From Typha latifolia (Eukaryota > Streptophyta > Magnoliopsida > Poales > Typhaceae), in assembly GCA_019914945.1 (NCBI GenBank), contig CM034104.1, forward strand, positions 4,342,501 to 4,406,500: a stretch of 64,000 nucleotides of DNA. Direction: 5' to 3'. The notes beneath the pieces were generated by a model that did no database searches, was not told the DNA's origin, and saw nothing but the letters and a program-made list of their open reading frames with translations. The translations under genes and the position numbers were made by a program. Positions 25,901 through 36,155 of this stretch are shown in pieces (within the stretch, counting starts at the first letter, position 1; each line of letters begins with the position of its first letter).

Positions 25901-28900
25901 TCTTCACCAAACAAAGATAAATTTAATGAAAAAGGTGAAAAGTATATCTTTCTTGGCTATAGTGATGAGTCAAAAGGATATTGATTATATGATCCTAAAA
26001 CTAACAAGCTTGTAATTTCAAAAGATGTTATATTTGATGAAAAAATAGCTTAGAATTGGGAAGATAACTCCTCTCAAGCACCAGTTGCTTATGAGTTTTT
26101 GAACCCAGCTAGTCAAGAATAACATCAAGAAATTGCAACCGCAAGTCCAAGCTCTACTCCAACAAGATTACAAACATCAAGTTTTTCAAACCAAGAATAT
26201 TCTAAAACACCAACAAGAAAGGTGCGTTATTTAATAGATATTTATGAATCTTGTGATGTTGCTTTCTTTTTTAGTGAACTAGAGAATTTCAATGAAGCAA
26301 CAAAAGAAGAATTATGGAGAAAGGCAATGAATGAAGAAATAACTACGAAAGAAAAGAAAAAGACATGGGAGCTTGTAGACTTGCGAAAAGTAAAAGAAGT
26401 GATCGGGCTAAAGTGGATATACAAGACAAAATTCAAAGAAGATAGATCTATTCAAAAATATAAAGCAAGGCTGGTTGCAAAAGGTTATTCTCAACAACCC
26501 GGAGTAGACTTCACTAAAACTTTTGCCCCTGTTGCCCGAATGGAGACAATACGCACAATTCGTGCCTTAGCAGCTCAATGGGAGTTGAATGTTTATCAAC
26601 TTGATGTAAAATCTGCATTTCTCAATGGAGAACTTGAAGAAAAAGTATATGTTGAGCAACCACAAGGCTACGAGGTGAAAGATCAAGAAGATAAAGTATA
26701 CCGACTTCAAAAGACTCTTTATGGCTTGAAACAAGCACCAAGAGCATGGAATGACAAGATTGATAGATACTTCTATCAAAATGGATTCCAAAGAAGCCCA
26801 AGTGAACCATCACTATATGTGAAGAAGATAGGTATGAAAGATCTTCTCATAATATGTTTATATGTTGATGATTTAATATATTTGGGCACTAATATGAAAT
26901 TGATTGAAGATTTTAAAAAGAAAATGATGATGGAATTTGAGATGACTGGCTTAGGTCTTATGAAATATTTTATTGGAATCCAAGTGAAACAAGCAAAATG
27001 AGAGATTTTTATCTCTCAAGAAAAATATATTGAAGATTTATTGCAGAAATTTCAGATGTACAAGTGCAAACCAGTGGCAACTCCGATGACCTTAAATGAA
27101 AAGTTGCAACAAAATGATAGTGCAAAAACAGCATGTGCAAAGGTTTTTAGAAGCCTTGTTGGTTCATTAATATATCTAACACTCGACCTGGTATTATACA
27201 ATATGTTAGTCTTATTTTCAGATTTATGAACGAGCCAAGCAAGCTTCATTATGCAGCAGCTAAACGAGTGTTGAAATATCTTCAAGGAACGAAGAAGCAT
27301 GGAATCTTATACTTGGAAGAAAATGATAACAACTATTTGGATTTACAGATAGTGATTGAGCTGGTTCGTTAGATGATCGAAAAAGCACGTTAGACTATTT
27401 ATTTTATTTTAGCACAAAAATAATATCTTGGAGCTCAAAGAAGCAGAAGACAATCGCCTTATCTTCAGCAGAAGTAGAGTATATTTCTGCAACAGAAGCA
27501 GCATGTGAAGCAATCTAGCTAAGAAGAATACTTTCATATTTAAAGGAACTACAACAGCAGCCAACTACAATTCATTGTGATAATATGTCTACAATTGCTA
27601 TGACAAAAAATCCAGTATATCATGCTAGAACAAAGCATATAGAACTTCGACATCATTTTATTAGAGATTTGGTGAATGAAGGAGAAATCGTATTAAAGTT
27701 TATCAACACAAATGACCAACCGGCAGATTTTCTCACAAAGACCGTAACCACCGAGAAATTTGAGAAGTTCAAGAAGTTGCTGAAAATTACAAATTAAGAG
27801 GGGGTGTTGAAGTTAATTTGTAATTAAATTTTATTCTTATAAGTCCAAGAGTCAAGTAAACAAAATGTCTTGTAAGTCTAAGGGTCATGCATGAAGTCAT
27901 AAAAAAAAAAAAACTGAAAGTGTTATGAATCTCAAGAGTCACTAGGAACTCTAAGAGTCATCTATGTATCTATAAATAAGGTGAATAATGAGATCTATGA
28001 GATCAAGTCTTTAGTAGCATTTTCTATTTTTCCTAAAGATCTTCTAAATATCTTTCTTCTTATATCCCTTGTCTCTAACATTTTTTTGGACTGTATCAGA
28101 TTGAAGACTCTTCTCACCAAAATTAGAGTTGGCTTTCCAAGCAAGACTAACAATGATTTAAGCCCACTCCCTTGCTAGATTGGCAAATCAAAGAAATCCT
28201 TGTAAAACTTGGCTTAATCCTCCCACGGATGGTTCTTGCACTGATTAGTGACAAGGGAGAGAACAAAAACCAAAGCTTACCTAGTACCAACCATTAATAA
28301 CTTTGTAGCCAAAGACATAAGCACTCGTAGTTATTGCTCTAATTTATCTCCATGTAATCTTATTAATATTTGTGATGTTTGTCTCTAACATTGTGTCACT
28401 TTTCATATTTTTGTTGCCTTAGTTTCTTAATCTACAACAAATCCATGTTAACAGTTCTCTTAGCCTACAAGACTTCCACTAATTTATCGAAGGAAAACCA
28501 ATTCTAAGAGTAATTGAGTAATGATTAAACTGATTTTTGGTAAGAAGAACTCACCTCTCTTTCTGTTCCATCGCAACCTTCAACATCCATGATAATCATG
28601 CAAGGCCTGATGCATCTTGCCATCCAGATTCCTTTGGTTGTTTGTCCCCTTTTTATTTTATAAAAATTATACCATAATGATCAGAAAAACAACTCAAAAA
28701 AGGAAGCATGAATATATATATATATATATATATATAAAGACTTCAGAGAAGGTCTGCAAATTAAAGAAAATGGAATCTCAGTAGTCCAGTTCCTTTATTG
28801 GGGAAGAAGATGTGGACATCTTAGAGCGGGGAGATTTTAAATAATTTCTCCAATGAAGATACTTAAAAAAGTGACGAGGAGATTACCTATTCTCATCAGC

Positions 28901-29322
28901 TCTCATCACACCAAAGTTGGTCCTAAATAGAGAGTTCAGCAAATAACTTTTCCCTGTTCCAAGGAAATTTACTAATACAAATTAAAAAAAGAGGGAGTGA
29001 TTTACTGTATATATTCTACGCGTCATTTGGATATGTGGCAACCTCTTTCTTGATAAATCTAATAATCCAATCTATATATTAAGAAAAGGTTAATTTTTTT
29101 GTCTAACTTGTAATTAATGAGCTTATAATATAAATTTAAGATTGCCAAACCATAGACTTTGGCTCTCTTACCACTGCTTTGAGGTCTAATGATGGATACT
29201 ACTGTGTAGGAAGCGTGAGGAGCAGTGAACTCTTGAGAAGCTCTAATGAAGACGTCTACTGCCGGAGCATTGAAATCACCCTCGCCGGTGATCATTTGGA
29301 TGACACCACCCTGAGCTTCCAT
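5047..29322 (-). CDS. RHD3-like (SEY1/atlastin-type) dynamin-family GTPase, diverged, C-terminus missing
   Basis: RHD3/SEY1 proteins are ER-membrane GTPases that fuse and shape ER tubules. Exons by splice phase: 29322-29172, 28953-28887, 28648-28555, 19493-19423, 19321-19258, 18625-18560, 18433-18386, 18304-18248, 17334-17281, 14318-14172, 14066-14001, 13895-13828. These encode 317 residues with all junctions in frame. A damaged exon region follows at about 13761-13642, then an exon at 5212-5047 whose 55 residues align with the RHD3 helical region. Visible motifs are [10 protein letters not shown] (75-84), the G3 motif DVEG (94-97), [10 protein letters not shown] (128-137), FVIRD (162-166, the G4-like RD) and [10 protein letters not shown]. 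The P-loop reads RPQSSGKS, with Arg46 where RHD3 has Gly. The protein is much more diverged than a typical RHD3, and the C-terminal membrane hairpin is not in the window. It may be a fast-evolving paralogue or a decaying gene. Confidence 0.8.
5213..7278. other. Large intron of the RHD3-like gene, left part
   Basis: AT-rich sequence with no exon or domain I can recognise. The open frame at 6451-6681 has no family resemblance. It lies between the 5212-5047 exon and the repeat-rich block starting near 7279. Confidence 0.4.
7279..7945. mobile_element. Non-autonomous element, family C, with a (TC)n core
   Basis: The outer parts carry gtatcggccg-like motifs in inverted arrangement (around 7291-7302 and 7925-7940). 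The left 170 bp resembles 41405-41570, where a second copy lies in intron 4 of the helicase gene. The core is a long (TC)n tract (about 7571-7670) with GA-rich sequence after it. Open frames over the tract on both strands reflect the dinucleotide repeat. The element class is not clear and the edges are approximate. Confidence 0.4.
8281..8408 (+). repeat. Tandem array, units 1-2 (left part)
   Basis: Two units of roughly 60-65 bp carry the shared core gcatccacaa, then an attagcccaaaccc-like stretch, then aattgactt. Three more units with the same core lie at 10210-10420, on the far side of the transposon at 8409-10201. The five units appear to be one array split by that insertion. Confidence 0.6.
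8409..10201. mobile_element. 1.8-kb hAT-like non-autonomous element
   Basis: The ends form a terminal inverted repeat: tacggttgaaaatgg at the left, and taggggtgaaaatgg when the right end is read in reverse, both running on into cggat. The 8-bp flanks acttaaat (8401-8408) and aactaaac (10202-10209) look like a mutated target duplication. Subterminal zones at 8470-8600 and 9925-10190 repeat atccgatc/ggatac motifs. The interior has a CT-rich stretch (8630-8840) followed by ordinary-composition sequence with a 99-residue open frame (8995-9294) that I cannot assign. No transposase is seen. The interior may be captured host sequence. Confidence 0.6.
10210..10420 (+). repeat. Tandem array, units 3-5 (right part)
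   Basis: Three units, each with a tttttgcatccacaa-like start and a cccaattgactt-like end, continue the array whose first two units are at 8281-8408. Unit length is about 60-70 bp with clear divergence between units. Confidence 0.6.
10973..11727. mobile_element. 755-bp hAT-like element with a GGA/GAA-rich interior
   Basis: An exact 8-bp target duplication tgcccacc lies at 10965-10972 and 11728-11735. Terminal inverted repeats are taggggtgtaaacgag at the left and tagggctgtcaag when the right end is read in reverse. Subterminal regions repeat gagctcgagcc-like motifs. The centre (about 11140-11510) is GC-rich with purine trinucleotide tracts and a minisatellite. Long open frames there on both strands come from the repeats, so I do not call a protein. 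The insertion lies inside the minus-strand LINE and is therefore younger than it. Confidence 0.8.
11157..11435 (+). repeat. Minisatellite of six diverged units inside the 755-bp element
   Basis: Six units start with gca(c/t)-type triplets near 11157, 11247, 11289, 11325, 11372 and 11404. Each runs through a cttgccnttgncgaag-like core and then a variable GGA or GAA run. Triplet periodicity keeps several frames open on both strands. Confidence 0.55.
12441..13640. other. Intron sequence, nothing recognised
   Basis: AT-rich sequence between the LINE and the exon 13 region of the RHD3-like gene. Open frames at 12861-13043 and on the minus strand at 12990-13390 show no recognisable domain. Confidence 0.4.
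13642..13761 (-). pseudogene. Damaged exon 13 region of the RHD3-like gene
   Basis: On the minus strand an acceptor at 13762 is followed by codons for EATRLCDD, which fits the RHD3 segment after the preceding exon. That frame does not match the phase left by exon 12 (two pending bases). Further on, ELEKLI at about 13660-13642 fits the next RHD3 segment but is in another frame. The two parts are separated by a (CA)n run at 13691-13674. No GT donor follows at the expected place (ATAAGGCTAC). This is either real decay, or a splice structure I have not resolved. Confidence 0.5.
14669..16883 (+). mobile_element. Solo LTR, family A (plus orientation)
   Basis: This 2.2-kb element has ends tataacaacc and gtgaca and a 5-bp target duplication ttatc at 14664-14668 and 16884-16888. 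It matches, in inverse orientation and over most of its length, the interrupted copy at 45342-49871. An (AT)n tract sits at about 15774-15811. There is no internal retrotransposon coding region, which fits a solo LTR left by recombination. It lies in intron 9 of the RHD3-like gene. Confidence 0.75.
17335..18247. other. Intron 8 of the RHD3-like gene
   Basis: AT-rich intron between the exons at 18304-18248 and 17334-17281. No inserted element is recognised. Confidence 0.5.
19494..20779. other. Left part of intron 3, with a GC-rich (TC)n patch
   Basis: A GC-rich island at about 19695-20065 contains a (TC)n tract (about 19899-19949) and is open in three frames. The open frames follow the repeat and I see no domain. 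From 20066 to 20779 the sequence is AT-rich with nothing recognisable. Confidence 0.45.
23889..24162 (+). repeat. 5' LTR of the copia element
   Basis: It begins TGTTGAAG and ends CTAACA. A TATAAATA promoter-like motif lies at 24053-24060, suited to starting the element's transcript. Confidence 0.9.
24167..24178 (+). promoter_or_regulatory. Primer-binding site of the copia element
   Basis: TGGTATCAGAGC is the usual complement of the initiator methionine tRNA 3' end in plant copia elements. It lies four bases after the 5' LTR. Confidence 0.85.
24203..27797 (+). pseudogene. Broken gag-pol polyprotein of the copia element
   Basis: Segments in order: gag-like region (24203-24907, stop at 24445), protease active-site region DSGCSNHM at about 25217, integrase core (WTDRGGEF near 25570, then NGIERQLT and ILNHSPTKA to 25984), reverse transcriptase (26222-27001, catalytic YVDD near 26860) and RNase H (27041-27797, ending [12 protein letters not shown] and QPADFLTK). 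In-frame stops occur at 24445, 24905, 25982, 26999 and elsewhere. The region between protease and integrase core, normally with the HHCC zinc-binding domain, is largely missing, and a 49-bp direct duplication sits there. Confidence 0.85.
25250..25347 (+). repeat. 49-bp tandem duplication in the copia element
   Basis: Two copies starting gatatgtttgtggagc begin at 25250 and 25299. They lie where the element has lost the segment between protease and integrase core. Confidence 0.8.
27797..27804 (+). promoter_or_regulatory. Polypurine tract of the copia element
   Basis: A purine run ending agaggggg lies directly before the 3' LTR, the usual site for plus-strand priming. Confidence 0.75.
27805..28080 (+). 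repeat. 3' LTR of the copia element
   Basis: Same ends as the 5' LTR (TGTTGAAG to CTAACA), with a TATAAATA motif at 27971-27978. It differs from the 5' LTR mainly by transitions. Confidence 0.9.
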
Positions 29323-32300
29323 TCCTGCAACTCTATCTCTATTCTGGAACTACCTACTATTGATTCTAGACCCCTATTTAAGCAACGAACTTAGCTTGCA
29401 CTATTGTGCATTGAAGAAGACCAGGTCCAAACTTTGTCGCCGCAGTTATTCGGTAGCTTGACTTTTATCATTGTACATCTCAATGAATTGATATAATAAA
29501 ATTATATCTCTAGATATAATTAGGCTAAATTGGAATTAAATTGAATGGTGCATGACAAATCAACTTTTTATTAGATATTGCAAGATCATGTTTTACGCTC
29601 TTCTCTTTTTAATTTTGTAAAATAAATCTATTTGCTATACTTTGTGTTTAGATTAGAGGTGTTAATTCACCGGTTACTTTGACACTGTTGGGATGGAAAG
29701 AGTAGGAAAGAAGAGAAGAGAAAGTAAAGAGGAAAACTAATTTTCTTTTATTTAGATTGAATAATTTAGGAGTAAAAAGACAGAGGAACAAAAAGCCTAC
29801 CATTTTTTCACTCTCCAAAACTGGAGAGAAAGAGAGAGAAAGAAAAATATAAAGCCTTTTTTTTTATTTTTGTAACATTTTAAATGTCTCTTGTTCTATG
29901 ATACTATTTACTTAAATTTATTGGGATTCTATTAACAAACTATAGCTTGTGGACATTATAACTTATTTATATTACTTTTATTTATTTTAAAAAATATTCT
30001 TATAGATATTATAACTTGTGCTACTTTATTTTAATAATTAAATATTAAAAGAAGGGTATAACGAGTAATATATTATTTTCTCTCTTCGTCTCCTCTCTTC
30101 CCATCTCTAACTCTCTCATGCTAAACAAAATGTAAAAGTTTAAACTATTATGCAATAATAATTTTTATATTTTAAATGCTAACAAAAGGAGATGAGACTC
30201 TCCTCAATTAAATATACATGTTAAAAGGGTTTTTTTTAAAATTATGATAAAGTTCTAACAATTAGTGTCAAATTCTCGATTCTCTTTATCATGGATCTTC
30301 GGGGACTTAATTCAATTGACTTTTCCATAGAGATTTATCAACTTGTCTTCTTCTAGATATCCTATTGGTTTCCATTCTGTCTTTCCCAACTCGTTAAGGT
30401 ACAATCTTTACTCTATGGGCTTCTAAGCATCATTAACTATTGGGTTTATAAAATAATATGAGTAGAAAATTATTACACACTATTCTAAAGATTTGTCAGA
30501 CAGCTTAGGAATCTTTTGACAGCGATGGGGTAATATCAAAACAATAATTAGTGTGTGTTAACATACATTGTAATACAAAATAAAGACGGATAATATTGAC
30601 TTTAAATAAAAAAATATATATTATCTCTAGATAACCGTCATCTTTGGATCAAAATAAAACTCATTTGAGTAACATTAATGCATATTAATCTTATTTTTAT
30701 TTTGTTTTGACCTCTTTAAGATCAGTGAGCGACATTCATCCATGTTCTCTCTATTCCTTTTTCTTTAGTTTTTGAATAAAGTTTGCAGACATATAATATT
30801 CATCGAGAACCATGGTTACAAATGAAGTCCAGAGATGGTTCAGCCCAATCTTCGGGTTAACAAGATGTTGGATGGCACGACTGATAAAAATATGAACAAA
30901 AAGTTATTTATTTACTCAAAAATAAGAATGCTCTCATGGTGTCTATATACCGCTTGTTTATATACCCAGAAGTAAGCATGCTAAGTTATGCATAAATAAT
31001 TGACATTATTATGTTCAAGAAATGAATGTCATCTCTGCATGCAAGATTTTGTTGGCATAGTAAATGCTCAATTTTTGTATTCAACTAGTAACAGAGTCTA
31101 TAGACTAAGTTTCATTGATTATCATTAATATAAATCCGAATAACTAGCAAGCGAATTGAGTCATAGAGTTGTTGCAACTACTCGTAATACAAACCTTCAC
31201 CAAGTCTAGATAAGCAACGATATTCTTAAATTCATGAACTAAGACATGTGGCAAGTTGGGATTATATTTGTCTCATATGGAAATTGTATTCATATTTCGT
31301 CCAATTGGTTTAGGAGTTGCTGTGGATGATTATGTTTGCGTCGTTTTCGTTATTATTAGAAATTAATGGAACCATGTCAAGATAAGTTAGGATTAATTGC
31401 ATTTGTGATGTCCAACTCCCAAATATGCCAATTATTCAGTGGTGTATATTAATTATTCTATCGAATAATTTTTAGTATTTTTTTTCTCGCATATATATAC
31501 CTTTAAAAAACTCCTCATTTGTTTGTATACCCTCTAAAATTTATATTTACATATATACCCCTCAAAATATTTTTTTGTGTGACTATTTTAAAGATGTATA
31601 TCTTTGAGTTTATTGACCATTTACATATGTATCCCTCAAAAAATAGGTATATATAAAGATGTATATCTTTGGGTTTTTGACTATTTTAAGTTTCGCCACT
31701 TTTTTTCACTTTTAGTTTATTTTAAAACTTAAATATAAGACTATGTTTGTTTGAAAACTATCAACCTTATTAATAACTTATATTTAAAAGTCACTAACTC
31801 GGTCAATGACAAATTTTAAATCTTTTAAAAGATTTGCCTAAGTTTTCTATATAAATTTAATCTAGTCAGCAACATATAATTGAAAATTACTATATGGTCA
31901 GTGTTTTCTAAACACAGCTATCTCGTATTTAAATTTTAAAGTAAAATAGACACATAAAATGAATATTTAGGAGGGCTAGTTTAGTGTCAAATACTAGAAT
32001 CTCTGACATTAAATTTTAGTCCAATACACGTTTGTACAGTTGCAAAAGGTAACAAAACCAAGCCATGGTTGGAAAATAGTTGAAATCCTTTCAAAGCTCA
32101 AAGAATATTGAATTTGAATTGGAAAAACTTGTGCACTTTGTCTAGGACCAGAATAGTGAAGTCCTAATGTTAATGATTAGCAGCAATAGCTCAAGATATA
32201 GATGCAATGACGAGGATAAGAGACTTTCAGAATATCTTGAGAAAATGTTAAAGCCCATGACCAGACCCATTCTTCTTTAGAAAATCTTTTGAAACCATTT

Positions 32301-32630
32301 AGTTTCCTTGCATCTAGTTTATAAATGTAGATAGTAGAGACTTGAGTACAAAAGAGCTAAAACTCAGTCGTCTGCTAGCATGAGTAAATAATAATCTCAA
32401 ATGCATGAGGAGTACTACTACAGATAAATAAATAGAGTACTAGACAATAGAGCATATATACAAATTTATTATTTTATTACGAACCAGATTTGAAACGATA
32501 TGTAAAAAATAATGAAAATTTAGGTGGTTATAGTATCATGAGATTGGTTTCTAGAGACACTAGTTTTATGTGAATTGTATGTCTAGATGAAAAAATATAA
32601 TTAAAACAGTCAATCAAGATCAGAACAAGG
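29323..32630. other. Intergenic region upstream of the RHD3-like gene
   Basis: This is the 5' flank of the minus-strand RHD3-like gene. A weak TATA-like motif (CTTAAATAGG, minus strand) lies near 29371-29380, about 50 bp before the start codon. The rest is AT-rich. At 31490-31690 there are short repeats of tatatacccct and tgtatatctttg-like stretches. No gene is recognised. Confidence 0.4.
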
Positions 32631-32639
32631 TGGAACAGT

Positions 32640-33200
32640 AAATATTTGATGTTGTAATGGTCGTTGGAGGGTGGCAGACAGCAAGGGTAGTAGTGGACGG
32701 CCTTATAGTAGTAGGGTGGCTCCTGAAGGAAGGTGGTGGCTAAGGTTTAGGTGCTTGAAATGGTTCTACGATTATGATGTACTCTTATGAAAATAAAGGC
32801 GATCTAATGACTATGATAAAAATGATAAATGCGATCATAATAAAATAACTAAACTTAATTAATTTTCAATGCTTGGATTAATAAACTAAGAAGCCCAACC
32901 TCTTTATATATAGAGGTCAGGTACAATGAGTCATACTCGGACTTAGCTCTAAAGGCTTATACGACTCGAACTAGGATTTACCTTAGATACTTACATAATT
33001 TAATTAAACTTGCTTTAGTGGCTTACATAACTTAATTGAATTTACCTTAGTAGTCTACATGACTTAACTAGACTTACCTTAAGCGCTAACATTACATAGG
33101 TATAAATTAATTAAAAAATAAATAGACTCGATTCATCGAGTCCAATGTTCTCATAATACAATCAAATATGACCCGGTTGGTATCATATTTCAACAAATCT
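32640..33200. mobile_element. Possible LTR remnant
   Basis: The sequence around 33118-33160 (aaataaatagactcgat, then a gag-tccaatgtt stretch) resembles 43262-43310, next to a gypsy integrase remnant in the helicase intron 4. Both stretches are preceded by GGTGG-rich sequence and similar gactt-rich text. Edges and class are uncertain. Confidence 0.3.
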
Positions 33201-33957
33201 AAGTTGTAAAGAATGAAAGATAACGGTAACATTACCTCTTATATAGTAAAATTCAAAGCTTTAGAAATATTCATATATGATAAGCTCTCCCTCCTTAAAC
33301 ATTTATGATGATCCTAAGAAGCTGTTAGAATGCGATATTAAGTTTATCTATGTTTCTTAAGCATTTAATAACAACTATAATTTACCATGATATTATTTTT
33401 TTACACGCTATTGTGAAATGTTTTCTTATAGAAGATATCATTTGGTTAAAATTTTCGTATATTCATACTTATTTGTCGACAGTACTATAAATATAATTTT
33501 TCTATATTTTGTAGAGTTAAATAAGAGTCCGTGACTTTATATTTTTGGGAGTTGAAGAAATTATTTATTAAAATTTGTAGTTATTTGTGAAGTTATGTCG
33601 GAGTAATCTTTGATCTATAAAATATTACCATATCACCAATCCTTTGTCAAGTTATAACTTTCTACTTTATCCTTACCATTATTTATTATCTTGGAAAACT
33701 AAATTGACTCCCGTTAATTGGGTATACGTTGGTGTTAGAATTGGTACTAGTTATCTAAATTAGAGAGAATTGACTTATAAAATAGTTCGATTGTGATTAA
33801 AAGTTTAAAGAGGGCTTCCTAATAACTAGGTTAGGCAATTAAGCTAATTCTTTAACCAACTCCAATCACATTATACTCTAATAACTGAGAGGTTATTATA
33901 CTCTAATAATCTTTAAGTTATTAGAGTAAACAAAGGTATCCTTTTTATTTTTAACTT

Positions 33958-35997
33958 GGGTAATTTGCACTAAAACCCAGTTAGTTTTTGATTTGTTACT
34001 CAGGCTCATTTTTAATTTTCTTTGCAGAAGAGTTATTTTTCCTTTTCTTTCTTCTAAATTTGTCATTTTGCCATTTATTACTCATTGAGTGCTGCTAGTA
34101 CAAAGTAAGAATAGAGAGAAAATGACTCATACCCTGTTTTTTTTCTTCTTCTTTGTTGTTATTTTTTTTTCTATTGCTGCTAATTATTCTTTTTTCTATG
34201 GAAGTCTCTATAATTATTTTTTAATTAATACAATAAGAGACTAATTAAAGATAGTTTAAATAAATAAAATTCTTTAATTAATATTTCAAAAAGAAAACTT
34301 AATCTATGTTGTAAAAAAAATTTAGTATTTACTTAAAAGACTGTGAACTACTATTAGAATTTTATACTTACACTATAAATTTGATACTTAAACTAAGAAT
34401 TTCTTCATTCTATTGTAGATAGATTTCGAATCTAAAGAAAAACTTAGAATATAAAAAATTTTAGATCATGATGTTATAAATTTTATCGAATTGGTTTCAT
34501 AATATTCAAAGATGATTATTTTTTGAATATTTTTATTGAAACTGTGTAGAATTGAAATTTTATAGTCTAAGTACGAAATTTATACTTAAAGTATGAATTT
34601 CGTACTTAAACTATAAAATATTAATTCTGTGTAGTTTTAAAAAAATATTCAAAAGATATTCATTTGATGCCCAGATATAATTAAACTAATCGGATAATAT
34701 TAATGACATCATGATTTAGAACTTTTGTATTAAGTGTTTTCTCAGATTCGAATTCGATCTACGGCAAAATGAAGAATTCCTAGTTTAAGTATAAAATTCA
34801 TAGTTTAAGTATAAAATTTTGATCGTGTAACTAATCCTAATTATCTCACCACTATCTCTGTAACACCCGCCACCAAACACTTGCCCCTCACGTCGATAGA
34901 ACCTATATGATTACCACGTGACCTGCTGGTCAATGTCTCAACACAATATACAAGCAAAAAGTCCATATTTTTACAAATAATACAGACAAGAAGCCTATAA
35001 TACTAAGGCCACAACAAACCTAAAATACATATTCATAGCCAAAAACATGATAAAGCTCATGTAGGAGCTATAAACCATTTAGCTTAATTTACATGAATAA
35101 ACTAAGAATAAGAATAAGAATTCGAAAGAGAAGACTCAAGCTAGTCTTCGCTAGGTCGGCTAGTAACTCCGGCTCATCCACTAATCTGAAAGAGTATAAA
35201 GCTCAGCAAGTTTCTACTTCTACAGTCTAAAAGTAGTGCAATGAATGATGCAACAATAAGTAAATATGAATATGTGCATCATAATCAAATCAATGCATCG
35301 ACAATTAATAACCTACCATACAATCAATCTAGACTATCAAGTTCTCAAACTCGAGGTCATGTCAACACCACACCATATAATATGCATTATCTCATACTAC
35401 CAAGTCTGAGATGAAAAATTATATTTAGAATTTTTCAGATTCAAGACTCTATCTATAGTGGAATGAAGAATTTCTAGTTTAAATACGAAATTCGTTGTTT
35501 AAGTATAAAAATTTATCTATAATTTACATATTTTTAAGTAGATACTATAATTTATTTGTAACATAAATTAAGTTCTCTTTATGAAATATTGATTAAAAAG
35601 TTTTTCTTTATTTAAACTATATTTAATTAGTCTTTTACTATATTAATTAAAGAATAATTAGAGAGATTTGTATAAAAAAATAACCAAGAGATAAAAGAAA
35701 AAGAAGTAGCAGCAACAAAATAAGAAACAACAAAGAGAAGAAGAAAAAACATCAACATAAGAAGAAAAAAAGAAAAGAAAAGTGTATGAGTTATTTCTCT
35801 ATATTTTTATATTATCCTATCACTAAATTACAGAAATGAGTTATTTCTCTATATTTTTATATTATCCTATCACTAAATTACAGAACAACAAACTTAAAAG
35901 AAAAAAAAAGAAAAATACTTTATCTGCAAAGAAAATCGAAAATGAGCCTGAGCGAGGAAATTAAAAAATAATTTAGATTTTTTTTTTCAGATTACCC
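33958..35997. mobile_element. Inverted-repeat (Mutator-like?) element upstream of the helicase gene
   Basis: A left arm of about 33958-34450 and a right arm of about 35430-35997 are inverted copies: both contain ctcattttnnattttctttgcag and run on through matching AT-rich sequence. Nearly matching 9-10 bp flanks (tttttaactt before, tttttacttt after) suggest a Mutator-type target duplication. The middle holds a partial direct copy of the inner arm (34742-34825) and foreign-looking sequence from 34857 to about 35400. No transposase is visible. The element ends about 160 bp before the helicase start codon. Confidence 0.5.
35786..35885 (+). repeat. 50-bp tandem duplication
   Basis: Two apparently identical 50-bp units beginning atgagttatttctc start at 35786 and 35836, inside the right arm of the inverted-repeat element. 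Confidence 0.85.
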
Positions 35998-36155
35998 TTT
36001 TTACTTTATAAAAATTTAAAAAGAGACGTAATTTCGTGGAAATATGAGGGTTTTCTTGTCAAATGTCCTCATATATGTTGGACGAGGGAGCCCGATAATT
36101 TTCATTCCTTATCCGGGACAAAGAGAAGAGAGCAAAGCATAGAAAGCTCGCTTAA

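Larger units (their letters stand above)
23889..28080 (+). mobile_element. Ty1/copia LTR retrotransposon, complete in outline, inactive
   Basis: Two LTRs (23889-24162 and 27805-28080) flank a gag-pol region in the order protease, integrase, reverse transcriptase, RNase H, which defines Ty1/copia. A primer-binding site follows the 5' LTR and a polypurine tract precedes the 3' LTR. The LTRs differ at about 15 positions by eye over roughly 274 bp, so the insertion is not recent. Flanks tcttt (23884-23888) and ttttt (28081-28085) give an approximate 5-bp target duplication. Internal stops and a deletion make it non-coding. It is antisense in intron 3 of the RHD3-like gene, nested in a LINE. Confidence 0.9.
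20780..28260 (+). mobile_element. Decayed LINE retrotransposon interrupted by a Ty1/copia element
   Basis: Plus-strand remnants appear in LINE order. Reverse transcriptase: [11 protein letters not shown] and ANIILIAKK at 21154-21396, FANDLLIF near 21870. Post-RT region: [11 protein letters not shown] and [17 protein letters not shown] at 22700-22890. Zinc knuckle: [14 protein letters not shown] at 23240-23285. [10 protein letters not shown] near 23430-23465. RNase H: CLVDVAW and [10 protein letters not shown] at 23610-23850. The RNase H part is cut at 23888 by the copia element and resumes at 28081. Many stops and frameshifts show it is inactive. It is antisense to the RHD3-like gene. Confidence 0.75.
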
